Below, piece after piece: positions 26,669-36,571 of a stretch of DNA of 64,000 nt (positions are counted from its first letter, which is position 1; every line of letters begins with the position of its first letter). The position numbers and the translations under genes are program-made. The stretch lies in assembly GCA_934162255.1 (NCBI GenBank), contig CAKPIG010000003.1:62001-126000 (forward strand). Direction: 5' to 3'. The notes under the pieces are model-generated. The model was not told the origin of the DNA. It ran no database searches and saw only the letters and a program-made list of their open reading frames with translations. This stretch comes from an uncultured Clostridia bacterium. Lineage in GTDB: Bacteria; Bacillota; Clostridia; TANB77; CAG-508.

Positions 26669-27933
26669 TGGGTACTTATGAAGAATTATTTGAAAATAAT
26701 CCTGATTTAGAAAATTTAACTCTGATACATTTTAACACACCAGGAGTAAGAAGTTTTTCTAGAAACTGTGAGGTTGAGATTTATGGGAATCCTGCAGATT
26801 ATTTAGATGTTGCTAGAAAGGCTAAAAATTTAAGATGTATAAATTTGAAACCAGATCAAGATGCCGAATTTTTTGAAGGATTAAAAGAATTTGTAAATCA
26901 AATAGATTATGATGTTAAATTATGTTCTGATACAATTTTTAATTGCACAAAGGAAGAATTTTTTAAAGGTGAAAATATAATAGAATCTGTAATTTCTGAA
27001 ATGGATCCAAATTGGAATACTAAGCAAAAACTTGCATTTGTTCATTATAAAATGGGCAAATTAGTTACTTATCATGCAGATTATAACAGCTACAAAGTTC
27101 CACCTATGCCAGAGTCAATTCCTGCTTCAAGAAATATATGGAAAGCTTTAAGTGATGGAATATCAGTTTGCAATGGGGTTACAGAAATAGAAAGAACAAT
27201 GTTGTCTAGAGTTGGGGTTAAAACACAAGAACTAAAATCTGGTACGCATGTATTTTTATTAACAGAAACAGATGAAGGAAATATAATGTCAGATGCAACA
27301 TGGGATTTAGCATATACTAAATTTGGTTGTAGACCGCAATATCTAGGACTTTCATATGAAAAATTTAGAGAAAAAGATGGTGGTTTGACAAATGCACATA
27401 AGTTAGATTCAGTACCTGAAAATGTAATCACTTTATCTAATGATGAGGTCACTGACATATATGATAGTTTGGGATTTTTAAATAGTGAAAAGAAATTTGA
27501 TACTCCAATTATGAAAATATTATCTGAGATAAAAGAAAAATATCCAGATTTGAACAAAAGAGTCAGTGAGGCTTTTACAAGTTTTGGAGAACACTTTCCA
27601 AATGAGATGTCTAGTTTATCAGAAATACAACATATGATGTCATATGTTGCACAATGGACTGGAATGAATTATGATAAATTAAAATCAAATTATATATATC
27701 GCTCAGAAGATAGTGAATTTAAAAAACCAGGTCTTGTTTTTAGAATTGACGGAAAAGATAATAATACATTTTTTAAAATCCTAGATTCTGGAACAAGTGC
27801 ATTCAGAGATATAACAGAAGAAGAATTATGTGATCAGTATAGATTACACATTAATTCAAAAGCTGTTCCATTTTGGTCAAAAAATCATGAAAAAGATTTT
27901 GCAGAACCAGCTATTGAAGAAAATAATAGATAA
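26668..27933 (+). CDS. Transglutaminase-like cysteine enzyme, cytoplasmic, unknown substrate
   Basis: A 421-residue protein with a clear transglutaminase-like triad: Cys168 (SDGISVCNGV), His194 (SGTHVFLL) and Asp209 (SDATWD). Before it comes the helical lead-in NTKQKLAFVHYKMGKLVTY found in this superfamily. Residues 1-100 look like a separate alternating strand/helix domain; the C-terminal 150 residues are unassigned. No signal peptide or membrane helix. Such folds are proteases, transglutaminases or peptide cyclases. The start follows AAAGGAG inside the 68-aa gene and overlaps its stop by one base. Function is unknown. Confidence 0.65.
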   Translation: MGTYEELFENNPDLENLTLIHFNTPGVRSFSRNCEVEIYGNPADYLDVARKAKNLRCINLKPDQDAEFFEGLKEFVNQIDYDVKLCSDTIFNCTKEEFFKGENIIESVISEMDPNWNTKQKLAFVHYKMGKLVTYHADYNSYKVPPMPESIPASRNIWKALSDGISVCNGVTEIERTMLSRVGVKTQELKSGTHVFLLTETDEGNIMSDATWDLAYTKFGCRPQYLGLSYEKFREKDGGLTNAHKLDSVPENVITLSNDEVTDIYDSLGFLNSEKKFDTPIMKILSEIKEKYPDLNKRVSEAFTSFGEHFPNEMSSLSEIQHMMSYVAQWTGMNYDKLKSNYIYRSEDSEFKKPGLVFRIDGKDNNTFFKILDSGTSAFRDITEEELCDQYRLHINSKAVPFWSKNHEKDFAEPAIEENNR

Positions 27934-27944
27934 AAATTAATAAA

Positions 27945-27977
27945 AGTCACTTACCAGTCACTTTACTTCATTATAAT
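27945..27977 (+). promoter_or_regulatory. Promoter with 11-bp direct repeat, ABC exporter operon
   Basis: AGTCACTT occurs at 27945-27952 and again at 27956-27963, a spacing of exactly 11 bp. TATAAT at 27972-27977 places the poor -35 (ACTTAC) within the repeat. Direct repeats one helical turn apart over a weak -35 fit activation by an OmpR-type response regulator such as that encoded at 31370. Confidence 0.6.
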
Positions 27978-28001
27978 AAACTCATAAAAGGAGGAAAAAG
28001 T

Positions 28002-28673
28002 ATGGAAATATTAAGAGTAGAAAACTTAAGAAAAACATATGGAAAAGGTCAAAATGAAGTAAAAGCATTAGATGGAGTGACTTTTTCTGTTGAAAAAGGA
28101 GAATTTGTAGCAATTGTTGGTGCAAGTGGTAGTGGAAAATCTACATTATTACATTTGCTAGGAGGAGTAGATAGACCAACAAGTGGAAAAGTATTTATAG
28201 AAGGAAAAGATATTTATAAATTAAATGATGATGAGTTAGCAATATTCAGAAGAAGGCAAGTAGGCTTAATATATCAATTTTATAATTTAATACCAATACT
28301 AAATGTAGAAGAAAATATAGTATTGCCATTAAGCTTAGATGGAAGAAGTGTAAATACAAATAAGCTACAAGAATTATTAAAAAGTCTGGGGTTAGAAGAT
28401 AGAAAAATGCATCTACCAAATGAATTATCAGGAGGTCAACAACAAAGAACATCTATAGGAAGAGCAATGATAACAAATCCTGCAATAATATTAGCAGATG
28501 AACCAACAGGAAACCTTGATTCAAAAGCAAGTGATGAAATTGTAGAACTATTAAAAAAATCAAACAGAGATTATAAACAGACAATAATAATGATTACTCA
28601 TAATCTTGAAATTGCAAAAATAGCTGATAGAATAATAAAAATTGAAGATGGCAAGATTGTAGGTGAAGAATAA
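28002..28673 (+). CDS. ABC transporter ATP-binding protein (MacB/LolD-like)
   Basis: A 223-residue ATPase subunit with Walker A GASGSGKST (about 38-46), the Q-loop YQFYNLIP, signature LSGGQQQR (about 143-150), Walker B IILADEPTGNLD (about 163-174) and the H-loop THN. The sequence type is that of subunits pairing with FtsX-like permeases to export or release peptides. Its stop overlaps the permease start by one base. Confidence 0.93.
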   Translation: MEILRVENLRKTYGKGQNEVKALDGVTFSVEKGEFVAIVGASGSGKSTLLHLLGGVDRPTSGKVFIEGKDIYKLNDDELAIFRRRQVGLIYQFYNLIPILNVEENIVLPLSLDGRSVNTNKLQELLKSLGLEDRKMHLPNELSGGQQQRTSIGRAMITNPAIILADEPTGNLDSKASDEIVELLKKSNRDYKQTIIMITHNLEIAKIADRIIKIEDGKIVGEE

Positions 28674-31309
28674 TGGATTTATTAAAAAAGCTTACAATTA
28701 AGAATTTAAGGTTAAATAGAAAAAGAACAATTGTAACAATGATAGGAATAATCCTATCAGTAGCATTATTAAGTGCTGTTTCAAGCATGTTTATGAGTGC
28801 AAGGCAAAGTTTAATAGATTATGAAATAAAACAAAGAGGTAATTATCATTATTCATTTAAAGATGTAAGTAAAGAAAACATTAAAAAATTAAAGGAAAAT
28901 AGAAAAATTCAAAATATTTATTATGCTGAAAATCTAGGCTATTCAAAGCTCGATGGAATAAAAAATGTTAATAAACCATATTTGTATGTAAGAGCATATA
29001 CGCAAGAAACAATGAAACAATTATCTATAAATTTAGTAGAAGGAAGACTTCCTCAAAATGAAAATGAGATAGTAATACCAAAACATCTAAAAACAAATGG
29101 AAGACTAGAACTGAAAGTAGGAGAACAAATAACATTAAATATTGGCGAAAGGGAAAATGGAACAGAAAGATTAACACAACAAGATTCATATAGTAAAAAT
29201 GAAAAATTAGTAGATACTGAAACAAAGACTTATACAATAACAGGAATAATGGAAAGACCAGGCAGAAATATTGAACCATATAGTGCTCCTGGGTACACAG
29301 CAATAACATATTTATCTGAAGAGAATATAACTGATAAGGCAGATATATATGTAAGATATACAGATAAAGGTAGAAAAGAGCATTTAAAGACAACAGCAGA
29401 AATTTTAGGAGTAGATGCAGAAAAATTTGAAAAGCTATACAATTCTACAAATTTGAATGCTGAAGAATATTCTAAAATATCAGAAGAAGTTTTTACTAAG
29501 GCAAAATATAATTATGATGAAAATGAATATTTAATTTCACTAGAAACTGGAATAACAGGAGAGAGTACTTTAAAAATGTTATTATTAGCAAGTGGAATAG
29601 TTGTTATCATTATAATAGTAACATCAGTATTTTGCATAAAAAATAGTTTTGACATTTCTATAACAGAGAAAATAAAACAGTATGGAATGCTTGCAAGTAT
29701 TGGAGCAACAAAAAAACAAATAAGAAAAAATGTATATTTTGAAGCAACAATATTAGGAGTAATATCAATACCAATAGGTATATTATCAGGAATATTAGCC
29801 GCATATATACTTATAATAGTAAGTAATAGCATATTAGGAGATTCAATAGGAATAAAATTGGTCTTCAAATTTTCTATATTGGCATGTTTATTTGCGATGT
29901 TACTAGGAATAATAACAATTTATTTATCAGCAAGTAAATCAGCAAGAAAAGCAAGCAAAATAGCTCCTATAACAGCAATTAGAAACAGTGATGAACTAAA
30001 ATTAAAAGCAAAGAAAATAAAAAGCCCTAAAATTATCTCAAAACTATTTGGGATAGGAGGAGAAATATCATATAAAAACTTAAAAAGAAGCAGAAAAAAA
30101 TATCGTACAACAGTTATTAGTATATTTGTGTGTGTAACTGTATTTATAGTAATAACTTCATTTACTCAAACAGTAATGGAATTATTGAAATTAGAAACCA
30201 AAACATATAATTATGATATAAGTGTTTCATATGAAAAAAATGAAAATAATGAAATTGAAGAAAAAGTAAAATCAATTATCCAATTAGATGATGTAAAAGA
30301 TTTTTCAATAATAAATAGAACATATTTAAATATAAAACCTAAATATACAGAACAATATAAAAAATTAAAAATAAATGATGAGGAAGAAGAAAATCAAAAA
30401 GAACATTTATCAACAGTAATATTAAATAAAGAACAATTTGAAAAATACATAAAAAGTTTGGGATTAAAAACAACAGAAGCAGCCAAAAAAGGAATATTAA
30501 TAAATGAAATATATGATACAACATATGATGAAGAAAAATCAAAATATATAACACAGCAGATGTCAGTATATTCTTATAATGTTGGAGATGTAATAGAAGG
30601 AAAAAGCACAATATTGAATGATGATCAAGACTTAATAGAAAATGATAGTGTAAATATAGAAATAGCTAAAATAACAGACAAAGTACCACTAGGAGTACAA
30701 GATATGCCTAGTATGCCAATATTAATATTAAATGAAGAATATTATGATAATATAAAAAATCCAAAGTATGATGAAGGAGTTTTTATAAAAACAAATGATG
30801 ATGAGAAAATACAAAAAGAAATAGAAGAAATATTAAAAGGATATACATTTAACCTAAATAATGTACAAGATAGCATAAAGTCAATAAAATCAATTTACTT
30901 CTTAATAGGAATATTTGCATATGGATTTATAATAGTAATAGCTTTAATAGGTATAACAAGTATATTCAATACAGTTACGACAAATATGAGTTTAAGAGCA
31001 AGAGAATTTGCAATGTTAAAAAGTATAGGAATGACCAAAAAAGAATTTAATAAAATGATAAGGCTAGAAAGCATATTTATGGCAATAAAATCATTATTCT
31101 TTGCAATTCCAATAGGGATTTTTATATCATACAGAATATATAAACTAGGAATGAATGGAACAATTGTAATAAAATATCAAATACCATTCTTGCCAGTAAT
31201 AGGCTCAATTATAGCAATTTATATATTAATATTAGCAATAATGAAATATTCAATAAATAAAATAAACAAACAAAACACTATTGAAACAATAAGAAATGAA
31301 AACATATAA
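28673..31309 (+). CDS. FtsX-like ABC transporter permease
   Basis: An 878-residue membrane protein with two FtsX modules. An N-terminal helix (about 20-40) precedes an extracellular domain and three helices (about 302-415); then a second N-helix (about 485-505), a second extracellular domain (about 510-740) and three final helices (about 750-870, including FAMLKSIGMTKKEF). Such duplicated permeases next to a two-component system usually act in resistance to peptide antibiotics or in envelope stress. The start overlaps the ATPase stop. Confidence 0.9.
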   Translation: MDLLKKLTIKNLRLNRKRTIVTMIGIILSVALLSAVSSMFMSARQSLIDYEIKQRGNYHYSFKDVSKENIKKLKENRKIQNIYYAENLGYSKLDGIKNVNKPYLYVRAYTQETMKQLSINLVEGRLPQNENEIVIPKHLKTNGRLELKVGEQITLNIGERENGTERLTQQDSYSKNEKLVDTETKTYTITGIMERPGRNIEPYSAPGYTAITYLSEENITDKADIYVRYTDKGRKEHLKTTAEILGVDAEKFEKLYNSTNLNAEEYSKISEEVFTKAKYNYDENEYLISLETGITGESTLKMLLLASGIVVIIIIVTSVFCIKNSFDISITEKIKQYGMLASIGATKKQIRKNVYFEATILGVISIPIGILSGILAAYILIIVSNSILGDSIGIKLVFKFSILACLFAMLLGIITIYLSASKSARKASKIAPITAIRNSDELKLKAKKIKSPKIISKLFGIGGEISYKNLKRSRKKYRTTVISIFVCVTVFIVITSFTQTVMELLKLETKTYNYDISVSYEKNENNEIEEKVKSIIQLDDVKDFSIINRTYLNIKPKYTEQYKKLKINDEEEENQKEHLSTVILNKEQFEKYIKSLGLKTTEAAKKGILINEIYDTTYDEEKSKYITQQMSVYSYNVGDVIEGKSTILNDDQDLIENDSVNIEIAKITDKVPLGVQDMPSMPILILNEEYYDNIKNPKYDEGVFIKTNDDEKIQKEIEEILKGYTFNLNNVQDSIKSIKSIYFLIGIFAYGFIIVIALIGITSIFNTVTTNMSLRAREFAMLKSIGMTKKEFNKMIRLESIFMAIKSLFFAIPIGIFISYRIYKLGMNGTIVIKYQIPFLPVIGSIIAIYILILAIMKYSINKINKQNTIETIRNENI

Positions 31310-31310
31310 C

Positions 31311-31335
31311 AAGAGGACTGGAAAAGTCCTCTTTT
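31311..31335 (+). terminator. Terminator between the permease and the two-component genes
   Basis: AAGAGGACT and AGTCCTCTTTT arms with a short loop; a TATAAT-like element (GATATAATGC) follows at about 31339, before the regulator gene. Confidence 0.8.
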
Positions 31336-31369
31336 ATGTGATATAATGCTCAAAGAAAGGATGAAATGA

Positions 31370-32038
31370 ATGGATATATTATTAGTGGAAGATAATGAAA
31401 CATTAGCAAAAGGCCTATTATATACTTTAACTCAAAATTCATTTGAAGTAAGACATGCTAAAACGGTAAAAGAAACCAAAAACATATTAAAGTATTATAA
31501 TCCGAAGCTAGTAATACTTGATATATCTCTCACAGACGGAAACGGATTTGACTTATTAAAAGATGAAATTAAACCAAAATCAATACCAACAATATTTTTG
31601 ACAGCCAAAGATGAAGAAGATGATATTGTAAAAGGCTTTGAATTAGGTGCAGAAGACTATATAACAAAACCATTTTCAACAAGAGAACTAATTGCAAGAA
31701 TTAATAGAATAATGCAAAAAGGAAATAAAAATCATATAATAAATATTAAAGACATAAAATTTGACACTGATAAAATGGTAGTATATAAAAATTCTGAAGA
31801 AGTGAATTTAACAGGATTAGAACTTAAAATATTACATTTATTATTAATGAATATAAATAAAGTTGTTACAAGAGATTACATCATAGAAAAAGTATGGGAA
31901 TGGACAGGAAATGACATAAATGATAATACTGTTACTGTATATTTAAAACGAATTCGTGAAAAAACAGGACAAGACATTATAAAAACAATAAGGGGAATAG
32001 GTTATAGAATAGATGAAGAAAAAAAGAATAATAACTAA
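31370..32038 (+). CDS. OmpR-family response regulator
   Basis: 222 residues: a receiver domain with VEDNE at the N-terminus, phospho-acceptor aspartate in VILDISLTDGNGFD (about residue 51), FLTAKDEEDDIVKGFELGAEDYITKPF, then a winged-helix DNA-binding domain ending NTVTVYLKRIREKTGQDIIKTI-RGIGYR. It precedes and overlaps the kinase gene by 26 bp. It probably controls the adjacent ABC genes through the 11-bp repeat at 27945. Confidence 0.94.
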   Translation: MDILLVEDNETLAKGLLYTLTQNSFEVRHAKTVKETKNILKYYNPKLVILDISLTDGNGFDLLKDEIKPKSIPTIFLTAKDEEDDIVKGFELGAEDYITKPFSTRELIARINRIMQKGNKNHIINIKDIKFDTDKMVVYKNSEEVNLTGLELKILHLLLMNINKVVTRDYIIEKVWEWTGNDINDNTVTVYLKRIREKTGQDIIKTIRGIGYRIDEEKKNNN

Positions 32039-33233
32039 TAGTATTATAATAATACTTTTCATATCAATATTTATTTTATTAATTTATACACAATATAAAA
32101 CTTATACTAAAAACTTCAATGAAAAGATAATTGATATATACAATATAATTGTTGAAAAATATCCAGAAGTAAGTAAAAATGATATAATTGAAATATTAAA
32201 TAGTACCACAAAATTAAAAAATCGAGAAACTTTTAAAGAATATGGAATAGAAATTGATGAAGATTCTCTTGTGTTAGTAAACAAACAAAAATTCATACAA
32301 TTTATATCCATAGATGTTTTGATATTAATGTTTTTTATTGCAATAATATATTTATTATTTTATAAATACAATAAAGAAAGAACAAAGAAAATAGAAAAAA
32401 TCACACAATATATTAGTGAAATAAATAATGGTAATTATAAACTAAAAATAGAAGAAAATAGAGAAGATGAAATATCTATATTACAAAATGAATTATATAA
32501 AACTACAGTAATGCTAAGAGAAGTTGCAGAAAATTCAAAAAATGATAAAATTAATTTGAAAAATTCTTTGTCAGATATTTCACATCAACTAAAAACACCT
32601 CTAACAGCAATAACAATAATGGCAGATAATATTATAGAAAATAAAGATATGGAACCAGATATAAGAGAAGAATTTATGAAAGATATAAGAAGAGAAACAA
32701 CTAATATAAAATTTCTAGTAGAATCTTTATTAAAGCTCTCAAAGCTTGACAGCAATTCTGTAAAATTTATAAATGAAAAAGTAAAAGTAAAAGAAATAAT
32801 AGAAGAAGCGGTCAAAAAAATATCTCCATTAAGCGATTTAAAAAACGTAATGATAAATACTGATGGAAATGAAACAGATGAAATTGAATGTGATAAAAAA
32901 TGGCAAATTGAAGCAATAACTAATGTATTGAAAAATTGCATAGAACATTCTAATTATAATAGTGCAATAAATATAAAATATGAACAGAATAATATGTATA
33001 ATAAAATTGAAATACAAGATTTTGGAAGCGGAATAACAGCAGAAGATTTACCACATATATTTGAAAGATTTTATAAAGGAAAAAACTCTTCAAGTGAAAG
33101 TATAGGAATTGGTTTAGCATTAGCAAAATCAATTATAGAAAATAATAATGGATATATTAGTGTAGAATCAGAAATAGGTAAAGGAAGCAAATTTACAATA
33201 AAATATATTAGAAAAATATATAAAGTAACATAA
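32013..33233 (+). CDS. Sensor histidine kinase
   Basis: 406 residues with two membrane helices (about 8-24 and 98-117) around a short extracellular loop of about 70 residues, then a HAMP-like linker, the H-box SDISHQLKTPLTA (about 187-199), N-box NVLKNCIEHS, G1 DFGSGI, F-box ERFYKG and G2 GIGLALAKSI. The short sensor loop recalls kinases that sense through a partner ABC transporter. Its start lies within the response regulator gene. Confidence 0.93.
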   Translation: MKKKRIITNSIIIILFISIFILLIYTQYKTYTKNFNEKIIDIYNIIVEKYPEVSKNDIIEILNSTTKLKNRETFKEYGIEIDEDSLVLVNKQKFIQFISIDVLILMFFIAIIYLLFYKYNKERTKKIEKITQYISEINNGNYKLKIEENREDEISILQNELYKTTVMLREVAENSKNDKINLKNSLSDISHQLKTPLTAITIMADNIIENKDMEPDIREEFMKDIRRETTNIKFLVESLLKLSKLDSNSVKFINEKVKVKEIIEEAVKKISPLSDLKNVMINTDGNETDEIECDKKWQIEAITNVLKNCIEHSNYNSAINIKYEQNNMYNKIEIQDFGSGITAEDLPHIFERFYKGKNSSSESIGIGLALAKSIIENNNGYISVESEIGKGSKFTIKYIRKIYKVT

Positions 33234-33251
33234 AAATTTAAGGAGGAGTAA

Positions 33252-34133
33252 ATGCAGCAAAACATACCAGATTTTTTAGAAAGGTTATTAAAAGAACAAT
33301 ATGGACAAGACTTAACGGCAAATATATTAGAAGGATATTTATCAAAAAGAAAAACAACATTAAGAGTAAATATATTAAAGTCAAATAATGAAGAAGTAGA
33401 AAATGAATTAAAAATGAACAATATAAAATTTTCAAATGTCACATGGTATAAGCAAGGAATAATAATTGAAAATGCAAGAGAAGATGAAATAAAAAAATTG
33501 AAAATATATGAAGAAGGAAAAATATATTTACAAAGTTTATCATCTATGATACCTGCAATAGTAGTAAATCCAAAAAATGATGAAAATATATTAGATATGG
33601 CAGCAGCACCAGGAGGCAAAACAACACAAATGGCAGCAATTTCTGATAATGGAGCAATGATAACTGCATGTGAAAAGAACAAAATAAGGGCAGATAGATT
33701 AAAATATAATCTAGATAAACAAGGAGCAAGAAGAGTTAATGTAATACAACAAGACTCAAGAAAGTTAGATGACTTCCTAAAATTTGATAAAGTATTACTT
33801 GATGCACCATGTAGTGGAAGTGGAACAGCAAACATATTTGAAGAAAAGTTTACAGAAGAATTAATAAATCGTTCAACAAAAATACAAGAAGAATTACTAA
33901 AAAAAGCAATTAATTTAACTAAAAAAGGTGGAGAAATAATATATTCAACATGTTCAATATTGGCAAAAGAAAATGAAAATATATTAGAAAAAATAATAGA
34001 TAAAGTAGAAGTACAAAAAATAGAAAAATTAGAGCAAATACCACTTTTACATACCAAAATAAAAGGAACAATATGTATTGCACCAAATGAAAATTATGAA
34101 GGATTTTTTATAGCAAAATTAATAAAAAAATAG
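33252..34133 (+). CDS. RsmB/NOP-family RNA 5-methylcytosine methyltransferase
   Basis: 293-residue SAM-dependent methyltransferase with the motif I region DMAAAPGGKTTQMA (about 116-129), the catalytic cysteines in DAPCSGSGT (about 185) and YSTCSIL (about 235), and the RVN start of the pre-core domain. It is shorter than RsmB or RsmF with extra C-terminal RNA-binding domains, so the exact target (rRNA or tRNA cytosine) is unclear. AGGAGGAG precedes the start; the next gene follows at 10 bp. Confidence 0.9.
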   Translation: MQQNIPDFLERLLKEQYGQDLTANILEGYLSKRKTTLRVNILKSNNEEVENELKMNNIKFSNVTWYKQGIIIENAREDEIKKLKIYEEGKIYLQSLSSMIPAIVVNPKNDENILDMAAAPGGKTTQMAAISDNGAMITACEKNKIRADRLKYNLDKQGARRVNVIQQDSRKLDDFLKFDKVLLDAPCSGSGTANIFEEKFTEELINRSTKIQEELLKKAINLTKKGGEIIYSTCSILAKENENILEKIIDKVEVQKIEKLEQIPLLHTKIKGTICIAPNENYEGFFIAKLIKK

Positions 34134-34143
34134 GAGAATAAAC

Positions 34144-35724
34144 ATGATAAGAATAAAAGATATCAAAATAAGAGAAAACTTATCAGATGAAGAAGTATTA
34201 AAAATAGCAATATCAAAGCAAAAAATAAAACAAGATGAAATAGAAGAATGGTACATATATAAAAAATCAATAGATGCGAGAAAAAAAGAAGATGTACATT
34301 ATAATTATTCTTTCAATATAAAATTAAAAGATAAAAAAAGAGAAAGAAAATTCGAAAAAATAGAAGAAACATTTTTGACTCCAATAAAAGTATCAAGAAA
34401 AAGCAATTATAGACCAGTTATTGTAGGAACAGGTCCAGCAGGACTTTTTGCAGCATTAACATTGATAGAAAATGGAATAAAACCAATAGTCCTAGAAAGA
34501 GGAAAAAAGGTAGAAGATAGAATAGAAGACGTAAACAATTTTAATCAAAACAGAAAAATTAATGTAAAATCAAATGTACAATTTGGAGAAGGCGGAGCAG
34601 GTACATTTTCAGACGGCAAACTAAATACAGGGAATACGAGTATATATTCTATGGAAGTCTTAAAGAAATTTGTTAAATTTGGTGCACCAGAAGAAATTTT
34701 ATATACAGCAAAACCTCATATAGGAACAGATAATTTAGTTAAAATAGTAAGAAATATGCGAAAATATATAAATGAAAATGGTGGAGAAATATTATTTGAA
34801 GAACAAATGACAGATTTAAAAATAGTAAATGAAAAAATAAAATCTGTAAAATGTTCAAAAGAAATAGAAACAGACACAGTAATACTTGCAATAGGACATA
34901 GTGCAAGAGATACATTTAAAATGCTACAAGAAAAAGGAGTAGAACTCCAACCTAAGAATTTTGCTGTAGGTGTAAGAATTGAGCATTTACAAGAAGATAT
35001 AAATAAAGCACAATATGGAGAAATTACGAATTTAAAATTACCACCAGCAGATTATAAACTAGTATATCATGCTTCAAATGGAAGGACATGTTATACATTT
35101 TGCATGTGTCCCGGAGGTCAAGTAATAGCATCAAACTCAGAAGAAAATAGTATAGTAACAAATGGAATGAGCAATTTTGCAAGAGACGGAAAAAATTCTA
35201 ACAGTGCACTACTTGTCAATATAAATGTAGAAGACTTTTTCAAAAAAGACTCATTAGATGGAATGCTTTTTCAAGACGAATTAGAAAGAAAAGCTTTTGA
35301 GCTAGGAGGTTCAAATTATAATGCACCAATACAAAGAGTAGAAGACTTTATATTAAATAAAAAAACAGAAAAATTAGGTGAAATAGAACCAACATATAAA
35401 CCAGGAGTTACAATGGCGAACCTTAACGAAATTTTGCCACAATATATATCAGAAACAATGAAAGAAGCACTTGAAAATTTAAACAAAAAACTAGTAGGAT
35501 TTGCAGACAAAGATGCAATACTTACAGCTGTAGAAACAAGAAGTTCATCACCAGTACAGATTACAAGAAATAAAGAGACACTAAATTCAGTAAATGTACA
35601 AGGATTATATCCTTGTGGAGAAGGCGCAGGATATGCAGGAGGAATAATGACTGCAGCAATAGATGGAATAAAGTGTGCAATAAAAGTTTTGGAAGGAGAT
35701 ACAAATGAAATATCTAATAATTGA
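34144..35724 (+). CDS. FAD-dependent oxidoreductase (COG2509 type)
   Basis: A 526-residue flavoprotein. An N-terminal domain of about 95 residues precedes the dinucleotide-binding motif VGTGPAGLFAALTLIENG (about 97-114). Further motifs are GEGGAGTFSDGKLNTG (about 143-158), AIGHSARDTF and the C-terminal PCGEGAGYAGGIMTAAIDG, all characteristic of the widespread uncharacterised COG2509 dehydrogenases. Substrate unknown. It overlaps the next gene by 20 bp. Confidence 0.9.
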   Translation: MIRIKDIKIRENLSDEEVLKIAISKQKIKQDEIEEWYIYKKSIDARKKEDVHYNYSFNIKLKDKKRERKFEKIEETFLTPIKVSRKSNYRPVIVGTGPAGLFAALTLIENGIKPIVLERGKKVEDRIEDVNNFNQNRKINVKSNVQFGEGGAGTFSDGKLNTGNTSIYSMEVLKKFVKFGAPEEILYTAKPHIGTDNLVKIVRNMRKYINENGGEILFEEQMTDLKIVNEKIKSVKCSKEIETDTVILAIGHSARDTFKMLQEKGVELQPKNFAVGVRIEHLQEDINKAQYGEITNLKLPPADYKLVYHASNGRTCYTFCMCPGGQVIASNSEENSIVTNGMSNFARDGKNSNSALLVNINVEDFFKKDSLDGMLFQDELERKAFELGGSNYNAPIQRVEDFILNKKTEKLGEIEPTYKPGVTMANLNEILPQYISETMKEALENLNKKLVGFADKDAILTAVETRSSSPVQITRNKETLNSVNVQGLYPCGEGAGYAGGIMTAAIDGIKCAIKVLEGDTNEISNN

Positions 35725-36427
35725 TGAAAGAATGAGAGAAATAGAAAAAGAATATTTTAAAATGATGGGATATCAATTAATTGAAATTGAAACAAGTGAA
35801 GAAGTATATCAAGAAATTTCAGCTCATGTAGATATATTTGCATGTAAAGTTGGAAATGAAGTAATTATAGAGCCAACTCAATATATAAGAATGCCTAAAC
35901 TACCATGGATAATTTCAGGAATTAATAATGTAGAAAGAGAATATCCATTTGACATAAAGTATAATGTGTGCACGATTGGGAAAAAAGCTTTTCACCTATT
36001 TAGATATACAGACACAAAAATACAACAAGAATTAATAAAAAATGGTTATGAGCTAATAAACACAACACAGGGTTATACAAACTGTTCAATTGCAGTAATA
36101 GATGGTAATTCTGCAATAGTAACAGATAAAGGCTTATATCAAATTCTAAAGAAAGAAGGAATAGATGTATTATATTTAGAAGATGAGCTAGATATAAAAT
36201 TATTTAAAGGAATGAGATATAGTGAGAAAAAAGGATTTATAGGAGGATGTATCTCAAGAGTTGGCAACGACATAGTTGTATTTGGAGACCTAAATAAAAT
36301 AGATTTACATGGAAAAATAAGAAAATTTATAGAAAGTAAAAATATTCAAATAGTAGACTTTGAAAATTTAGATGTAATAGACTATGGAGGAGTTATAGAA
36401 GTAAAAAGTGATTTGTCAACATTTTAA
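35705..36427 (+). CDS. DUF6873-like GME-fold protein
   Basis: A 240-residue cytoplasmic protein resembling the guanidino-modifying-enzyme fold proteins that commonly follow the COG2509 gene in Clostridia. Segments such as NTTQGYTNCSIAVIDGNSAIVTD and FIGGCISRVGNDIVVFGD show the repeated strand-loop pattern with a conserved Cys. Catalytic capacity is not established. It overlaps the flavoprotein gene by 20 bp, suggesting coupled translation. Confidence 0.75.
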   Translation: MKYLIIDERMREIEKEYFKMMGYQLIEIETSEEVYQEISAHVDIFACKVGNEVIIEPTQYIRMPKLPWIISGINNVEREYPFDIKYNVCTIGKKAFHLFRYTDTKIQQELIKNGYELINTTQGYTNCSIAVIDGNSAIVTDKGLYQILKKEGIDVLYLEDELDIKLFKGMRYSEKKGFIGGCISRVGNDIVVFGDLNKIDLHGKIRKFIESKNIQIVDFENLDVIDYGGVIEVKSDLSTF

Positions 36428-36515
36428 AAAAACTGAAAGAGAGAGAATAATTCAAAAAAACGAAGAAATAATATTGCTAATACGAAAAATTATAAAAATT
36501 TGAACTTAAATAAAG

Positions 36516-36544
36516 TTGCAATATCAAATTAACTGTGTTAATAT
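36516..36544 (+). promoter_or_regulatory. Promoter of 6S RNA
   Basis: TTGCAA (36516-36521), 17-bp spacer, TAATAT (36539-36544), upstream of the 6S RNA body. Confidence 0.65.
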
Positions 36545-36571
36545 ATGTATAACAATTAAATAGAGAAAAAA

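Noticed and set aside
33071..34057. 328-codon open frame on the minus strand opposite the RNA methyltransferase gene
   Set aside because: The sense gene has complete methyltransferase motifs; the antisense product is Phe/Ile/Leu/Ser-rich, as expected from A-biased sense codons, and has no ribosome site.
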